From contig DBMR01000117.1 in assembly GCA_002298785.1 (NCBI GenBank), positions 43,084-107,083 on the forward strand: a DNA stretch of 64,000 nt, in the 5' to 3' direction. The DNA comes from Verrucomicrobia subdivision 3 bacterium UBA693 (GTDB lineage Bacteria; Verrucomicrobiota; Verrucomicrobiia; Limisphaerales; UBA8199). This document shows positions 7,819 through 15,926 of the stretch, one piece after another. The position numbers were made by a program, and so were the translations under genes. The notes under the pieces were generated by a model that saw nothing but the letters and a program-made list of their open reading frames with translations, was not told the DNA's origin and searched no databases. How positions within the stretch are numbered: position 1 is the stretch's first letter; each line of letters begins with the position of its first letter.

Positions 7819-8319
7819 ATGCGAACACTCCATATAATCTGCTTGAGCGCGCTCCTCCTGGTGGGCGCACCGTCATGGGCTCAGAATCTTCCGGATTTCT
7901 CCCCGTATTGGAAGACGGGCTTTTTCTCGTACTTCATCAGCGGCCACACCAATTCCGCGGCAAGAACCAACCTCTTGCTGATGACGGCGTTTTTTTCGGG
8001 CACGGTTGCGCTGCAGTACGTGGTGAAGACCAACGGGATGGAGTGCGACTACGCGGAGGTGGTTCCGTTTCGCGGCTGCATGGCCGGGCACCAGAAGCAA
8101 CTCTCGGACGCCGACCTTAAGCGACTGCGCGAGGCCATCAGGAAGTTCCCTCCCTACGACCGGTCGCCGCCAATTGGCAACCTTATGGTTGTCAGCTTCA
8201 GGCGCGGAACAAACTGGACCACCCAAAGTTATCGGTGGGATTCTCCTCCGTTGCCGGTTAGAGACGCGCTCGACATCATTGGAGAACGGTTCGAAACCAG
8301 ACATCAACCCATAAAATGA
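7819..8319 (+). CDS. Small exported protein of unknown function
   Basis: A 166-aa protein with a clear Sec signal peptide (MRTLHIICLSALLLVGAPSWA, cleavage before QNLPDF). The mature part holds two Cys (MECDYAEV and RGCMAG), which could form a disulfide, and a helical segment LSDADLKRLREAIRKFP followed by a strand-rich end (NLMVVSFRRGTNWTTQSYRW). I do not recognise the family. ATG 7819 was chosen over 7804 because it begins directly at the signal peptide. Similar small exported proteins are common among accessory genes of this phylum, but that is general experience, not a match. Confidence 0.65.
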   Translation: MRTLHIICLSALLLVGAPSWAQNLPDFSPYWKTGFFSYFISGHTNSAARTNLLLMTAFFSGTVALQYVVKTNGMECDYAEVVPFRGCMAGHQKQLSDADLKRLREAIRKFPPYDRSPPIGNLMVVSFRRGTNWTTQSYRWDSPPLPVRDALDIIGERFETRHQPIK

Positions 8320-8331
8320 AAGCGGCTAAAG

Positions 8332-8396
8332 CACCAGAACTGGAAGTTTCAGGGACCGCCACCTCGCCACGGCAGGTCTTGGTGGAAGTTCTGGTG
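8332..8396. repeat. 65-base palindromic element
   Basis: CACCAGAACT (8332-8341) is perfectly inverted as AGTTCTGGTG (8387-8396), with an inner stem CCACC (8359-8363)/GGTGG (8381-8385). No T run follows, so it is not a standard terminator. It lies between two plus-strand genes. Confidence 0.5.
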
Positions 8397-8443
8397 ATGT
8401 GGCAAAGCTCTAGTCCAACCAGACGGAGTTCTATCTAAGAGCC

Positions 8444-9016
8444 ATGAAGCGCCTGCCGCAAATCCTCCTGATCGTAACCTTCATCGGCTTTTCGTGGCTT
8501 GCGATGCAAGTCGTGCATGAAGCTGGTCACGTGTTGGTTGCCCAGTTAACCGGGGCTGAAGTTACCAGGGTGGCCATCCATCCCCTGATCATGTCTCGAA
8601 CAGACGTGGCGGATAACCTCCATCCGCTCGCAGTGGTTTGGGGTGGCCCCCTCGTAGGCTCACTACTTCCGCTCCTCCTGTTCGCTTTGGCCGCGGCGTT
8701 TCGACTGCCTGGATTATATCTGCTGCGATTCTTTGCAGGGTTCTGTCTCATCGCCAACGGTGTTTACATTGGCGTTGGTCACTTCATCGCGGACGGGGCG
8801 GACCCGTGGGTGATAATGGAGAGTGGATCCCCAAGGTGGTTGCTGGTCCTATTTGGTGCGGTGGCATTTCCGCTCGGTCTATTTCTGTGGCATCGGCAAG
8901 GCCCATATTTTGGCCTTGGCGACGCGCAGGGGAAGGTCGACCCACGGGCGGCATTTATTTCCGCCGCGTTATTCCTGTCCCTCGCCGGCGCCGAGGTGCT
9001 GCGCAATGTGCGATAA
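8444..9016 (+). CDS. Membrane-embedded HExxH protein, M50-type metallopeptidase homologue
   Basis: A 190-aa integral membrane protein with about five hydrophobic segments. The zinc motif HEAGH (about residues 26-30) lies at the end of the first segment, as in M50/site-2-protease-like families. WGGPLVGSLLP and IADGADPWV later in the chain may supply the remaining groove and third-ligand features. No PDZ domain is present. The protein is shorter than RseP or SpoIVFB and resembles the compact M50B-like membrane proteins. The substrate is unknown. The start ATG 8444 is the only one before the first membrane segment. Confidence 0.7.
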   Translation: MKRLPQILLIVTFIGFSWLAMQVVHEAGHVLVAQLTGAEVTRVAIHPLIMSRTDVADNLHPLAVVWGGPLVGSLLPLLLFALAAAFRLPGLYLLRFFAGFCLIANGVYIGVGHFIADGADPWVIMESGSPRWLLVLFGAVAFPLGLFLWHRQGPYFGLGDAQGKVDPRAAFISAALFLSLAGAEVLRNVR

Positions 9017-9154
9017 CACATCGGCGATGCGTGCCGGAGTAAACGTCGAAAAGCAAAGAGGATGTTCCAAACAGCGTGTCGGCGACGCCGGGTAGCATTT
9101 TGCCGTCTATCCCGGCCCGGGTTCCCGGCGTGGCTGCACTGACACAGGGTCGTA

Positions 9155-9211
9155 CCGTTAGAACAGAGGGAAGTCCATTTCGTATGTTCGGCTTAATCCC
9201 TTTGTTCCGAC
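9155..9211 (+). repeat. Dispersed hairpin repeat, copy 2
   Basis: Partner of 6237-6293. In this copy the ends form a good stem: GAACAGAGGGA (9161-9171) against TCCCTTTGTTC (9197-9207), 10 Watson-Crick pairs and one G-T, around a 25-base loop. Confidence 0.65.
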
Positions 9212-9284
9212 ACCGCAGTTCGAAATAGGGAACAAAAGATCACGCTAAGTCTTGGCGTCTTGGCGTGGCCATTCTTGTTCCAAA

Positions 9285-9315
9285 AAATACTGAGGACCGA
9301 TCACCTGAGCGGTCG
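9285..9315 (+). repeat. 31-base direct repeat, copy A
   Basis: Shares 27 of 31 positions with 9358-9388, including the unbroken block AAATACTGAGGAC. Both units contain GAGCGG near the 3' end. Confidence 0.6.
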
Positions 9316-9357
9316 AGCGAGTGGGGTCCTTCATGTATTTGCGGGGTCGCGGGCGGC

Positions 9358-9388
9358 AAATACTGAGGACTGATCCCCCGAGCGGCCG
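9358..9388 (+). repeat. 31-base direct repeat, copy B
   Basis: Second unit of the pair starting at 9285; start-to-start spacing is 73 bases. Confidence 0.6.
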
Positions 9389-9455
9389 CAAACACGGCAC
9401 CATCCGCAAACACCGCCCCCCACCCTCATCCCCAAATCCCCGCCGCTTCCTTTGA

Positions 9456-9520
9456 GCGCCAGCGGCGCGGAATGTTTATAGCCGGCCATCCCATAACGCA
9501 CCCCAAGCCCCAGCAGGGGC
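9456..9520 (+). repeat. Two REP-like palindromes
   Basis: GCGCC-AGC-GGCGC (9456-9468) and GCCCC-AGCA-GGGGC (9507-9520) are each followed by GG(A/C)ATG, and start 51 bases apart. Same-orientation GC-rich hairpins with a shared tail are typical of REP-like elements mobilised by RAYT transposases. No RAYT gene is in the window. Confidence 0.45.
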
Positions 9521-9678
9521 GGCATGAAAGAGGCCAAAGTTCTCAATCCCACCACCGCGCTGCGACAGAAGCTCGCCCTTTCGACCACAAAATCAAATGC
9601 CAGTCCAGCCATATACCTCAAGAGGCCCCATGCCGTTGTCACCGGTCAATGCGATGACCTCAAAAAAACCGGCGACAC

Positions 9679-10233
9679 CTAACTCTTGCTTCGGCCCTCG
9701 GTAAAGTACCACAGCGCAGCAAAACCCGCCCCCATCAGAAGTGCGTAAGGAACGCGGGCGGGCATGGCGTCCCACGGCACAAATATCCACCAAATACGTT
9801 CAGCATGCTCGGCCCCGGAACGCAGGATTGTCGAGAAAAGAGCGACCAACACCCCTCCAAACAGCGAATTGCGTATGCGATGCTTCCCAGCGGAGCTGCC
9901 ATCTTGGTGTGGCGCCGATTGCTTTTGTTCCGTCGTGATCGAAGCGCGTGTGGGCTTGCCTCGCAAGTGAAGCATACCCCAGGTTGCCACGAGCGCGATT
10001 GCACCGTACACGGGTAACAGCGCAAGCCGGCATGATGAGGGATTTATCACGTACGCGAACATTCCCAGTATTGTCGCGTACAGGACGCCTCCAGCCATGG
10101 TTCCTGCGGCAGCGACACCCGCATTCCTCCTTTCTCGGATCGTCGCCACCAGCGTGCCGATGGTGGCAGTCCCGAAACTCCATGCGGCCAACGCCAGACA
10201 AATAAAAGCACCTGTAAAAGTCACCTGTTCCAT
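9679..10233 (-). CDS. Four-segment membrane protein of unknown function
   Basis: A 184-aa protein with hydrophobic segments near residues 6-29, 42-62, 67-86, and a C-terminal pair around 125-138 and 160-177. A hydrophilic loop (about 90-120, TRASITTEQKQSAPHQDGSS) separates the halves. GGVLYATILGMF and GGVLVALFSTIL are similar and may reflect an internal duplication. I do not recognise the family. The first ATG (10233) begins directly before the first hydrophobic segment. It heads away from the coupled small genes on the same strand, about 18 bases beyond the end of the 10252-10413 frame. Confidence 0.55.
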   Translation of the reverse strand: MEQVTFTGAFICLALAAWSFGTATIGTLVATIRERRNAGVAAAGTMAGGVLYATILGMFAYVINPSSCRLALLPVYGAIALVATWGMLHLRGKPTRASITTEQKQSAPHQDGSSAGKHRIRNSLFGGVLVALFSTILRSGAEHAERIWWIFVPWDAMPARVPYALLMGAGFAALWYFTEGRSKS

Positions 10234-10251
10234 ATGGGTCCCCTTGCTAAG

Positions 10252-10413
10252 CTATAGCTTCACCATTTTCCAATCCCAGGTGGTCAGGGCCGCGCCCGAG
10301 CCGGAGGCAAAGCTCTGCCAGGTTTTTTTGCTCTTCATGCGTCCGGTATAATCCTCCATTTGTCCAGCTTTCTGGGATACTTTCGCTGTTGAAAAGTTGG
10401 AGATATGCTTCAT
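10252..10413 (-). CDS. 53-aa open frame overlapping the stop of the preceding gene
   Basis: Starts ATG 10413 within the TGA of the preceding gene (ATGA overlap), a classic coupling arrangement, and ends TAG 10252. The product starts MKHISNFSTAKVSQ, contains MEDYTGRMKSKK in the middle and ends DWKMVKL. It is basic and has no signal or membrane segment. I cannot assign a family. Support comes only from the overlap geometry. Confidence 0.35.
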   Translation of the reverse strand: MKHISNFSTAKVSQKAGQMEDYTGRMKSKKTWQSFASGSGAALTTWDWKMVKL

Positions 10414-10628
10414 GGCTTGAACGGCATCATCATTAACTTGCCGTCGCGCACATAGGCGATCGTTCTACCATCCGGAGCCAAGGTCAGCCCGTGCAGCTTG
10501 GCATCGTCAGATTGCCACACCTTTCGCCATGAAGATGTCTGATAGATCTCGATTTCCTGTTTTCCCCGCCGCGAACGTCCGGAGAAAACATACTCGTCCT
10601 TCAAATATTCAGAGAATGGTTCACCCAT
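10410..10628 (-). CDS. Short beta-propeller-like protein or remnant
   Basis: ATG 10628 gives 72 aa and has an AAAGGA box 8 bases ahead; ATG 10649 has none. The sequence contains repeated strand pairs like one to one-and-a-half propeller blades (EIEIYQTSSWRKVW, then GLTLAPDGRTIAYVRDGKLMMM, the last typical of TolB/WD-type blades). A complete propeller would need four or more blades, so this is either a fragment of a larger gene or an unusual single-blade protein. It overlaps the next small frame by four bases. Confidence 0.5.
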   Translation of the reverse strand: MGEPFSEYLKDEYVFSGRSRRGKQEIEIYQTSSWRKVWQSDDAKLHGLTLAPDGRTIAYVRDGKLMMMPFKP

Positions 10629-10664
10629 AGCTCGGGTCCTTTTTGGCATTAAAGTCGGTCATAG

Positions 10665-11120
10665 TTACGTTCTCGAATCCCGTAAAGCGACGGAGAGCCG
10701 GCCGAACTCGGATCTTCCGAAATCATCTGGATGGAGTTTTAGCGCTGCCTTAAGTCTCCGGTGCCAGAAAATGGCTCTATCAGTTTGCGAATACCTTAAA
10801 TAATGCCATGCAAGATCTGCAGTTATATACACTAGATTCAGTCCATCCTTTCTTCCCTTTGCCAGACGATAAGCTCTTAGATAGAGAAGGAGTCGTTGAC
10901 GTCGGTTAGAGGAGAATTCAGCGGCTGTTGCCAAGACATTGGGATCCCCTGGATATTTGGCGGCCAAGTTCCTGAGATAGGCACGCAAGCGCTGGATGGC
11001 CTTTCTTCGCACTTCAGGGCTCTTAAATCCTGCCCGGTAATTCCCAACAACCAGTCCTCCAAGGCTCCGCCATTCGGCTTTGCGCACCTTTATAATCTGG
11101 GACGTTGACCCTTTCATCAT
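10665..11120 (-). CDS. Small helical-repeat (TPR-like) protein of unknown function
   Basis: About 151 aa from tandem ATGs at 11120/11117; the frame is open to 11204, but the added residues overlap the opposite-strand region and look non-coding. The protein is basic and helical: EVRRKAIQRLRAYLRNLAAKYPGDPNVLATAAEF, then RQRLLLYLRAYRLA, then AFWHRR-type helices ending KLHPDDFGRSEFG. The spacing of Ala/Leu/Tyr and the PGDPN turn resemble TPR-type repeats. No family is recognised. Short proteins of this kind occur as immunity proteins, but no toxin gene is adjacent, so that is speculation. Confidence 0.55.
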   Translation of the reverse strand: MMKGSTSQIIKVRKAEWRSLGGLVVGNYRAGFKSPEVRRKAIQRLRAYLRNLAAKYPGDPNVLATAAEFSSNRRQRLLLYLRAYRLAKGRKDGLNLVYITADLAWHYLRYSQTDRAIFWHRRLKAALKLHPDDFGRSEFGRLSVALRDSRT

Positions 11121-11355
11121 GACTCTAAGCATTCCAATGGTAGAAAAGCAGGAGTGCACTTTGGCGATTAGAACCAGCATCGACGAACTGGAAAAGCATT
11201 CCATGCTTCCATGGCATAATCCAAACTTCCGACCCGGCCTTCATTTGGTCAAGATAATTCAACAAAAGCTCCTTGAGCTGGGAAGTCCGCAACCTTTTTC
11301 CTTGACCTTCCGCCGACTGTTTTGTCCACTAACCTTGTCGTTTTGTTATCGTTTT

Positions 11356-14300
11356 ATGTGCCCGCTCCCCGCCTCTTGTTTCGCCAACTCCTCTACTTTC
11401 AAGCGGCGGTTGCTGCTCAGTTGCGCGGCAGTCCTTTTCACCTGCGCCAGGGCGGTCGACTTACCGCCGGAATCAGACCTGGCGGACAGGCTGGTCCCGG
11501 ACCACCCCGATTTGACGAAGATTCTGTCACCGGACTGGACCGAGCCCTCGGATGCGCCGGCACACTATTTTCCCGGGACGCCGGGGCTGAAGGCCTTTAC
11601 GACAGCCTCAGCTTCGGCCCAACAGCAACCCGGTGTCCTCTCGGGAAAGGTGGTCTTCATGAACAGCGGTCATGGCTGGATTTTTGATCCCACTTACTGG
11701 CGCCTGCAACGCGGCGTCGGCAATTCCATGAACGAAGACTACGGGAACCTGGACCAGCTTAACTTCTTCGCGGACTACTGCTTCAACGCAGGGGCGACCG
11801 TGGTTTCCATGCGTCCCCTCGGCCACCAAACGAACGAGGTCATCCTCGACAACACCGATGCCGCGGTGACCTGGGCCGGAACCTGGAGTGACAGCACCTC
11901 CACGATCTACTGGGGAGCGGCCGGAAATATCCCTTACCGCTTCGCCAGCCTGGCGGCGACCGAATCCGCCACCGCCACCTATACCCCGACCCTGCCCCAG
12001 GCCGGTTTTTACCCGGTTTACTGTTGGGTCCGGCACGGCACGGATCGCGATGACCAATTGTATCGCATTCGACATACCGGAGGCGAAACGCAGGTGCGGA
12101 TTCCCCACTACCGGGTGGGCAACGGCTGGGTGTATCTGGGCGAGTACTACTTTAACGCCGGCTCAAATTCCGGAAATGGGGCCGTGGTGATCAGCAATCT
12201 GCGCGGCTCCGCCACGGGCGGGGTGGTCATCGCCGATGGCATACGATTTGGGAACGGCATGGGCTCGGTTAACCAGGGAGGCGGAACCTCCGGATACCCG
12301 CGCGAGGACGAAAGCATGCGCTACTGGATCAAGGCCAACCTGGGCCAGGGCCAAAGCACTGCACTTTACGACGGCGCGGGCAACGACGAAAGCGATAGCT
12401 GGTCCGCGCCCCCCAAAATGTCCGCGGAAATGAACCGGGAAGATTCCGGCGATATCTACGATCGGATCCACATCAGCTTTCATTCGAACGCCGGTGGTGG
12501 CCGGGGCACCCTGGCCTTGATCACCAGCGATCCGACGCCCAATCAGGCGGAACTGGCGGAGATCGCGGGAGCCGAAGTCAATGAAGACCTGGTGGCCCTG
12601 GGCTCCCCACCGCTGGAGGCTCCCTGGTACAATCGCACGACCCACACCTACACCGGCGGCTATTCGGAAATCACCGGAAGCCTGTTCAACTACGAAATGC
12701 CCGCGACGATTATCGAGGTGGCTTTTCATGACGATGCCTCGGATGCCGCACTCATGCGTGATCCCAAGGCGCGCGCCGCCGTGGGCAAAGCCGCCATGCA
12801 TGCGATCGTCAAATTCATGAACCAGTTTGATACCAACCATCCGCCCGGCCTGAATTTCCTGCCGGAACCGCCGACCAACCCCAGGGCCGTGGCCGTCAAC
12901 AACGGACAAATTGCCCTGGCCTGGAACGCCCCGCTCGCGCTCGGTGGCAGCCTGAACCCCACCAATTATATCATTTACCAATCCACCAACGGTTTCGGGT
13001 TTGGCCGTCCCCTCCATGTGGGTAACGTCACCACGTTTACGATCTCCAATCCACCTGCCGGTTCGGAACTCTATTTCCGCATTACCGCCTCCAACGCCGG
13101 CGGCGAAAGCATGCCCTCGGAAGTCGTGGGCTGCCGCCTGCCCGTGACCAATGGAGCACCCCGCGCCCTCGTAGTAAACGCCTACGACCGTTTGGATCGC
13201 GCCACAAACTTGCGGCAGAATGTGGCCGCGCAAAGCTGGGCCCCGCCCGGCAACAGCGGGGCCATCGAACGCGTCTTCCCGCGATGGAACAACGCCTTTG
13301 ATTACCTGGTGGCACACGGAAAAGCGCTGTCCGCCTGCGGCATGGCTTTCGACGCCTGCCAGAACGAGGCATGCATCAACAACCAAATCGCCCTCGGCAA
13401 TTATCCAATCGTCCTTTGGGCTTGCGGCAATGAAAGCACCAACGGCGAGGCGCTCAATGCCCTCGAACAATCCCGGCTCACCGCATACCTGGCCGCGAAT
13501 GGCGCGCTCTTCGTTTTCTGCGCGGATCTCGGCTTCGACCTCGACCGCCCCACGGGACCCAGCGCCGCGGACCGGGATTTCCTCCATAACCAATTGCATG
13601 CCAGCTTTGCCGCTGATGATTCCGGCAGCCACTCTACCGTCCCCGCCAGCGGCGGGCTGCTCGCCGGGCGTTCCGGCGCAACTTTCGATGACGGGACCGG
13701 CGGGATTTACTGGGTGCAGAGCCCGGATGTGCTCCAGCCATACGGCCCGGGAGCCATGCTGGCGGCTACATACTCGACCGGCGGGGGTGCCGCAGTGCAA
13801 TACGACGGCTCGGCTGGCGGCGGGCGGACCGTGGTGTTCGGGTTCCCGTTCGAGACCATCACCAGCGCCACGCGCCGCAACGAATACCTGGCGAACATCC
13901 TCAATTTCCTGAGCGCGCCGCCCGCGACGAATCTTCCGGCCGTCGTCCTTTCACCACCGCAGAGCCAGTTACCGGTCATGGGTTCAACCCTGACTCTGAA
14001 TGTCATGGCGTCGGGTTCCCTGCCATTGAGCTATCAATGGCGGTTCAATGGCGCGGCGCTGCCCGACGCCACCACAGCCGCCTTAACTCGCCCGAATGTT
14101 CAGTCAGTTGCCTCCGGTTTCTACGACGTAGTGGTTTCCAATTCGTTTGGTATGACAACCAGTGCCCTGGCCCTGGTTGAGGTGATCTTGCCGCCGCTGG
14201 AAACGCTTTTCGTGGATAATTTCGACGCCAACACCGCCGGGAATTGGATCGTGAACCGGTCCTCCACCGATTCTCGGGCGACCTTCAATTACAATTACGC

Positions 14301-15522
14301 CCCGCTCGGGATTCCCTCCTCACCCAACGCCATCGGCAAGACCACTCGCGGACTTAAGATGGAAGCCAATGTCTCCCTGGGTGTGCCGGCGGCCATCAAC
14401 GCCTCTCCCCTGGGAAAGAGTTTCAGCGGCGATTACCAGCTTCACTTCGATTTGTGGTTGAACCAGAACGGGCCATTCCCAGCCGGCGGCGTGGGATCTT
14501 CGCAACACGCCACCGCGGGCATCGGGACCGCTGGGAACCGAGTGCAATGGACCGGCACCGGTTCCACCGCGGACGGTTACTGGTTCGCGGCCGTGGGCGA
14601 AGGCCAGGCCTCGGACACCTCGACCACCAGCTTGAACGATTACGGCGCGTTTAGCGCGACCACCTATTTCCCCGCCGCCTCGGGCGTTTATGCCGCGGGG
14701 ACATCGAGCGATGCCCGTGGCAACAACAACGCCTATTACCTCAGTGCGTTTCCCGGCGGACAGACCGCGCCAAGCGCACAGCAAAGCGCTTTCCCCCAGC
14801 AAACCGGCGGCCTGGCAGTCGGCACCATCGGGTTCGCCTGGCGGGACGTCATCATCAAGAAAACCGGTAATTCAGTGGAATGGTCCATCGACGGCTTGAG
14901 AATGGCCACCCTCTCCGGCGCCTCTTCCACCGCCGGTAATTTCTTCATTGGTCTTTGGGATTACTTCGCCTCGCTCTCTGATAACACCAACTTGAGTTTC
15001 GTGATCTACGACAATGTGCGGGTGGAGCGATTTGTGACCAACGTGCCGCCTTACCTCACCACACAACCAGCCGGCCAAAGCCGCCCAACCGGAGCCGAGG
15101 CCACCTTCACCGTCGCCGGCGGTGGCACACCACCTTTGAGTTACCAATGGCGGCTAGCCGGCACGAATCTGCCAGGAGCCACCACCTCCAGCTACACGCG
15201 CGCCAACCTGAACGCGGCAGATGCCGGGTGGTATTCCGTGGCGATCACCAATGCGAGCGGAAGTGTCACCAGCGCCGGTGCCCTCCTCCAAATCACCCCC
15301 TCGACACCGCCCAAATTCGACCTCATCAGCGCTCCGTCGATGGGAAAAATCCAGTTTGTATTGCGGGGCGATCCTGGATTTGCGTTGGAATTCCAGGATT
15401 CCACGAACCTGACCGATTGGTCGCCACCCACCACCCTCCTCAATCCCACCGGCACCATTGTATTTACCAACGATTACTCCGCGGACGGCACCCCACGTTT
15501 TTACCGCGCCCGCTATCCCTAA
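11356..15522 (+). CDS. Giant exported N-acetylmuramoyl-L-alanine amidase with inserted golvesin-like, FN3, GATase-like, Ig-like and LamG-type domains
   Basis: 1388 aa from ATG 11356, chosen because a signal peptide follows (KRRLLLSCAAVLFTCARA, cleavage near residue 33); the frame is open from 11080 but that part looks non-coding. Amidase_3-like zinc motifs are split. MNSGHGW (about 102-108) comes first. A golvesin C-terminal-like/xly-auxiliary module follows (about 185-300, with GFYPVYCWVRHGT). Then come SFHSNAGGG (about 373) and the catalytic-Glu segment IIEVAFHDD (about 452). After that come an FN3 domain (500-592), a GATase1-like fold (595-850, RALVVNAYDR to FGFPFETI), an Ig-like domain (862-943), a LamG-like region (948-1225), a second Ig-like domain (1230-1311) and a C-terminal module ending RFYRARYP. 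Likely acts on peptidoglycan at the cell surface. Confidence 0.85.
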   Translation: MCPLPASCFANSSTFKRRLLLSCAAVLFTCARAVDLPPESDLADRLVPDHPDLTKILSPDWTEPSDAPAHYFPGTPGLKAFTTASASAQQQPGVLSGKVVFMNSGHGWIFDPTYWRLQRGVGNSMNEDYGNLDQLNFFADYCFNAGATVVSMRPLGHQTNEVILDNTDAAVTWAGTWSDSTSTIYWGAAGNIPYRFASLAATESATATYTPTLPQAGFYPVYCWVRHGTDRDDQLYRIRHTGGETQVRIPHYRVGNGWVYLGEYYFNAGSNSGNGAVVISNLRGSATGGVVIADGIRFGNGMGSVNQGGGTSGYPREDESMRYWIKANLGQGQSTALYDGAGNDESDSWSAPPKMSAEMNREDSGDIYDRIHISFHSNAGGGRGTLALITSDPTPNQAELAEIAGAEVNEDLVALGSPPLEAPWYNRTTHTYTGGYSEITGSLFNYEMPATIIEVAFHDDASDAALMRDPKARAAVGKAAMHAIVKFMNQFDTNHPPGLNFLPEPPTNPRAVAVNNGQIALAWNAPLALGGSLNPTNYIIYQSTNGFGFGRPLHVGNVTTFTISNPPAGSELYFRITASNAGGESMPSEVVGCRLPVTNGAPRALVVNAYDRLDRATNLRQNVAAQSWAPPGNSGAIERVFPRWNNAFDYLVAHGKALSACGMAFDACQNEACINNQIALGNYPIVLWACGNESTNGEALNALEQSRLTAYLAANGALFVFCADLGFDLDRPTGPSAADRDFLHNQLHASFAADDSGSHSTVPASGGLLAGRSGATFDDGTGGIYWVQSPDVLQPYGPGAMLAATYSTGGGAAVQYDGSAGGGRTVVFGFPFETITSATRRNEYLANILNFLSAPPATNLPAVVLSPPQSQLPVMGSTLTLNVMASGSLPLSYQWRFNGAALPDATTAALTRPNVQSVASGFYDVVVSNSFGMTTSALALVEVILPPLETLFVDNFDANTAGNWIVNRSSTDSRATFNYNYAPLGIPSSPNAIGKTTRGLKMEANVSLGVPAAINASPLGKSFSGDYQLHFDLWLNQNGPFPAGGVGSSQHATAGIGTAGNRVQWTGTGSTADGYWFAAVGEGQASDTSTTSLNDYGAFSATTYFPAASGVYAAGTSSDARGNNNAYYLSAFPGGQTAPSAQQSAFPQQTGGLAVGTIGFAWRDVIIKKTGNSVEWSIDGLRMATLSGASSTAGNFFIGLWDYFASLSDNTNLSFVIYDNVRVERFVTNVPPYLTTQPAGQSRPTGAEATFTVAGGGTPPLSYQWRLAGTNLPGATTSSYTRANLNAADAGWYSVAITNASGSVTSAGALLQITPSTPPKFDLISAPSMGKIQFVLRGDPGFALEFQDSTNLTDWSPPTTLLNPTGTIVFTNDYSADGTPRFYRARYP

Positions 15523-15602
15523 GCGCAAGGGCGTCAGCTTCCGGCGCCCTCACGGGCGGCAAACGCCGGGGCTGCTGCCCTCAAGACTCATTCAGCATGA
15601 TT

Positions 15603-15926
15603 TCAGGCGGTCATTTTGTCCGCCATTTCCCGCTTTGCGCCACACTTCCAGCACGAATCAAACTGGCCGCGCAGCCGCTGACCGCATTGCGCACAGCTCC
15701 AGATACCCGCCGTATCGGAGGGCGGATGAAACCATGACTCGCAGAGCTCCTGCGCTTTCGGGTAATCGGCGTCATCGTCCACCCATAATTCCACGTTAAA
15801 AGGTGTGGTGGGAAACGCCTGGAACGTCTGCTCATTCCTGAGCGCGCAGTGTATGCCGGCTTCTTCCAGCATGTTTTTGAGCAGACCCAACTCGGTGCTT
15901 TCGGATGGTGTGGCAAGCTGTTTCAT
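15603..15926 (-). CDS. DUF2007-type protein with C-terminal zinc ribbon
   Basis: 107 aa. The N-terminal half has the DUF2007 pattern: LGLLKNMLEEAGIHCALRNE, then ELWVDDDADYPKAQELCE, a ferredoxin-like fold sometimes called putative signal-transducing protein. The C-terminus adds a four-Cys zinc ribbon (WSCAQCGQRL and SCWKCGAKRE). ATG 15926 has a GAAAGG box upstream and starts MKQLATPSES, so I prefer it to the open start at 15944. It is converging on the amidase gene. The role is unknown. Confidence 0.75.
   Translation of the reverse strand: MKQLATPSESTELGLLKNMLEEAGIHCALRNEQTFQAFPTTPFNVELWVDDDADYPKAQELCESWFHPPSDTAGIWSCAQCGQRLRGQFDSCWKCGAKREMADKMTA

Larger units (their letters stand above)
9017..9678. 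other. 662-base non-coding stretch dense in repeats
   Basis: No credible gene. It contains hairpin repeat copy 2 (9155-9211), further GAACAA/TTGTTC arms at 9201-9208, 9229-9236 and 9275-9281 that can pair in alternative ways, a direct repeat pair (9285-9315 and 9358-9388) and two REP-like palindromes (9456-9468, 9507-9520). The minus-strand open frame at 9331-9642 looks like translated repeat sequence, not a protein. Confidence 0.6.

Noticed and set aside
9331..9642. 103-codon minus-strand open frame
   Set aside because: Crosses the REP-like palindromes; phrases such as YKHSAPLALK look like translated repeat sequence.
10665..11120. Immunity protein of a toxin system
   Set aside because: Helical-repeat form alone is not enough and no toxin or secretion gene is adjacent.
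12163..13800. 545-codon open frame on the minus strand
   Set aside because: It is antisense to the amidase gene, has no recognisable domain and its composition is that of a GC-rich shadow frame.
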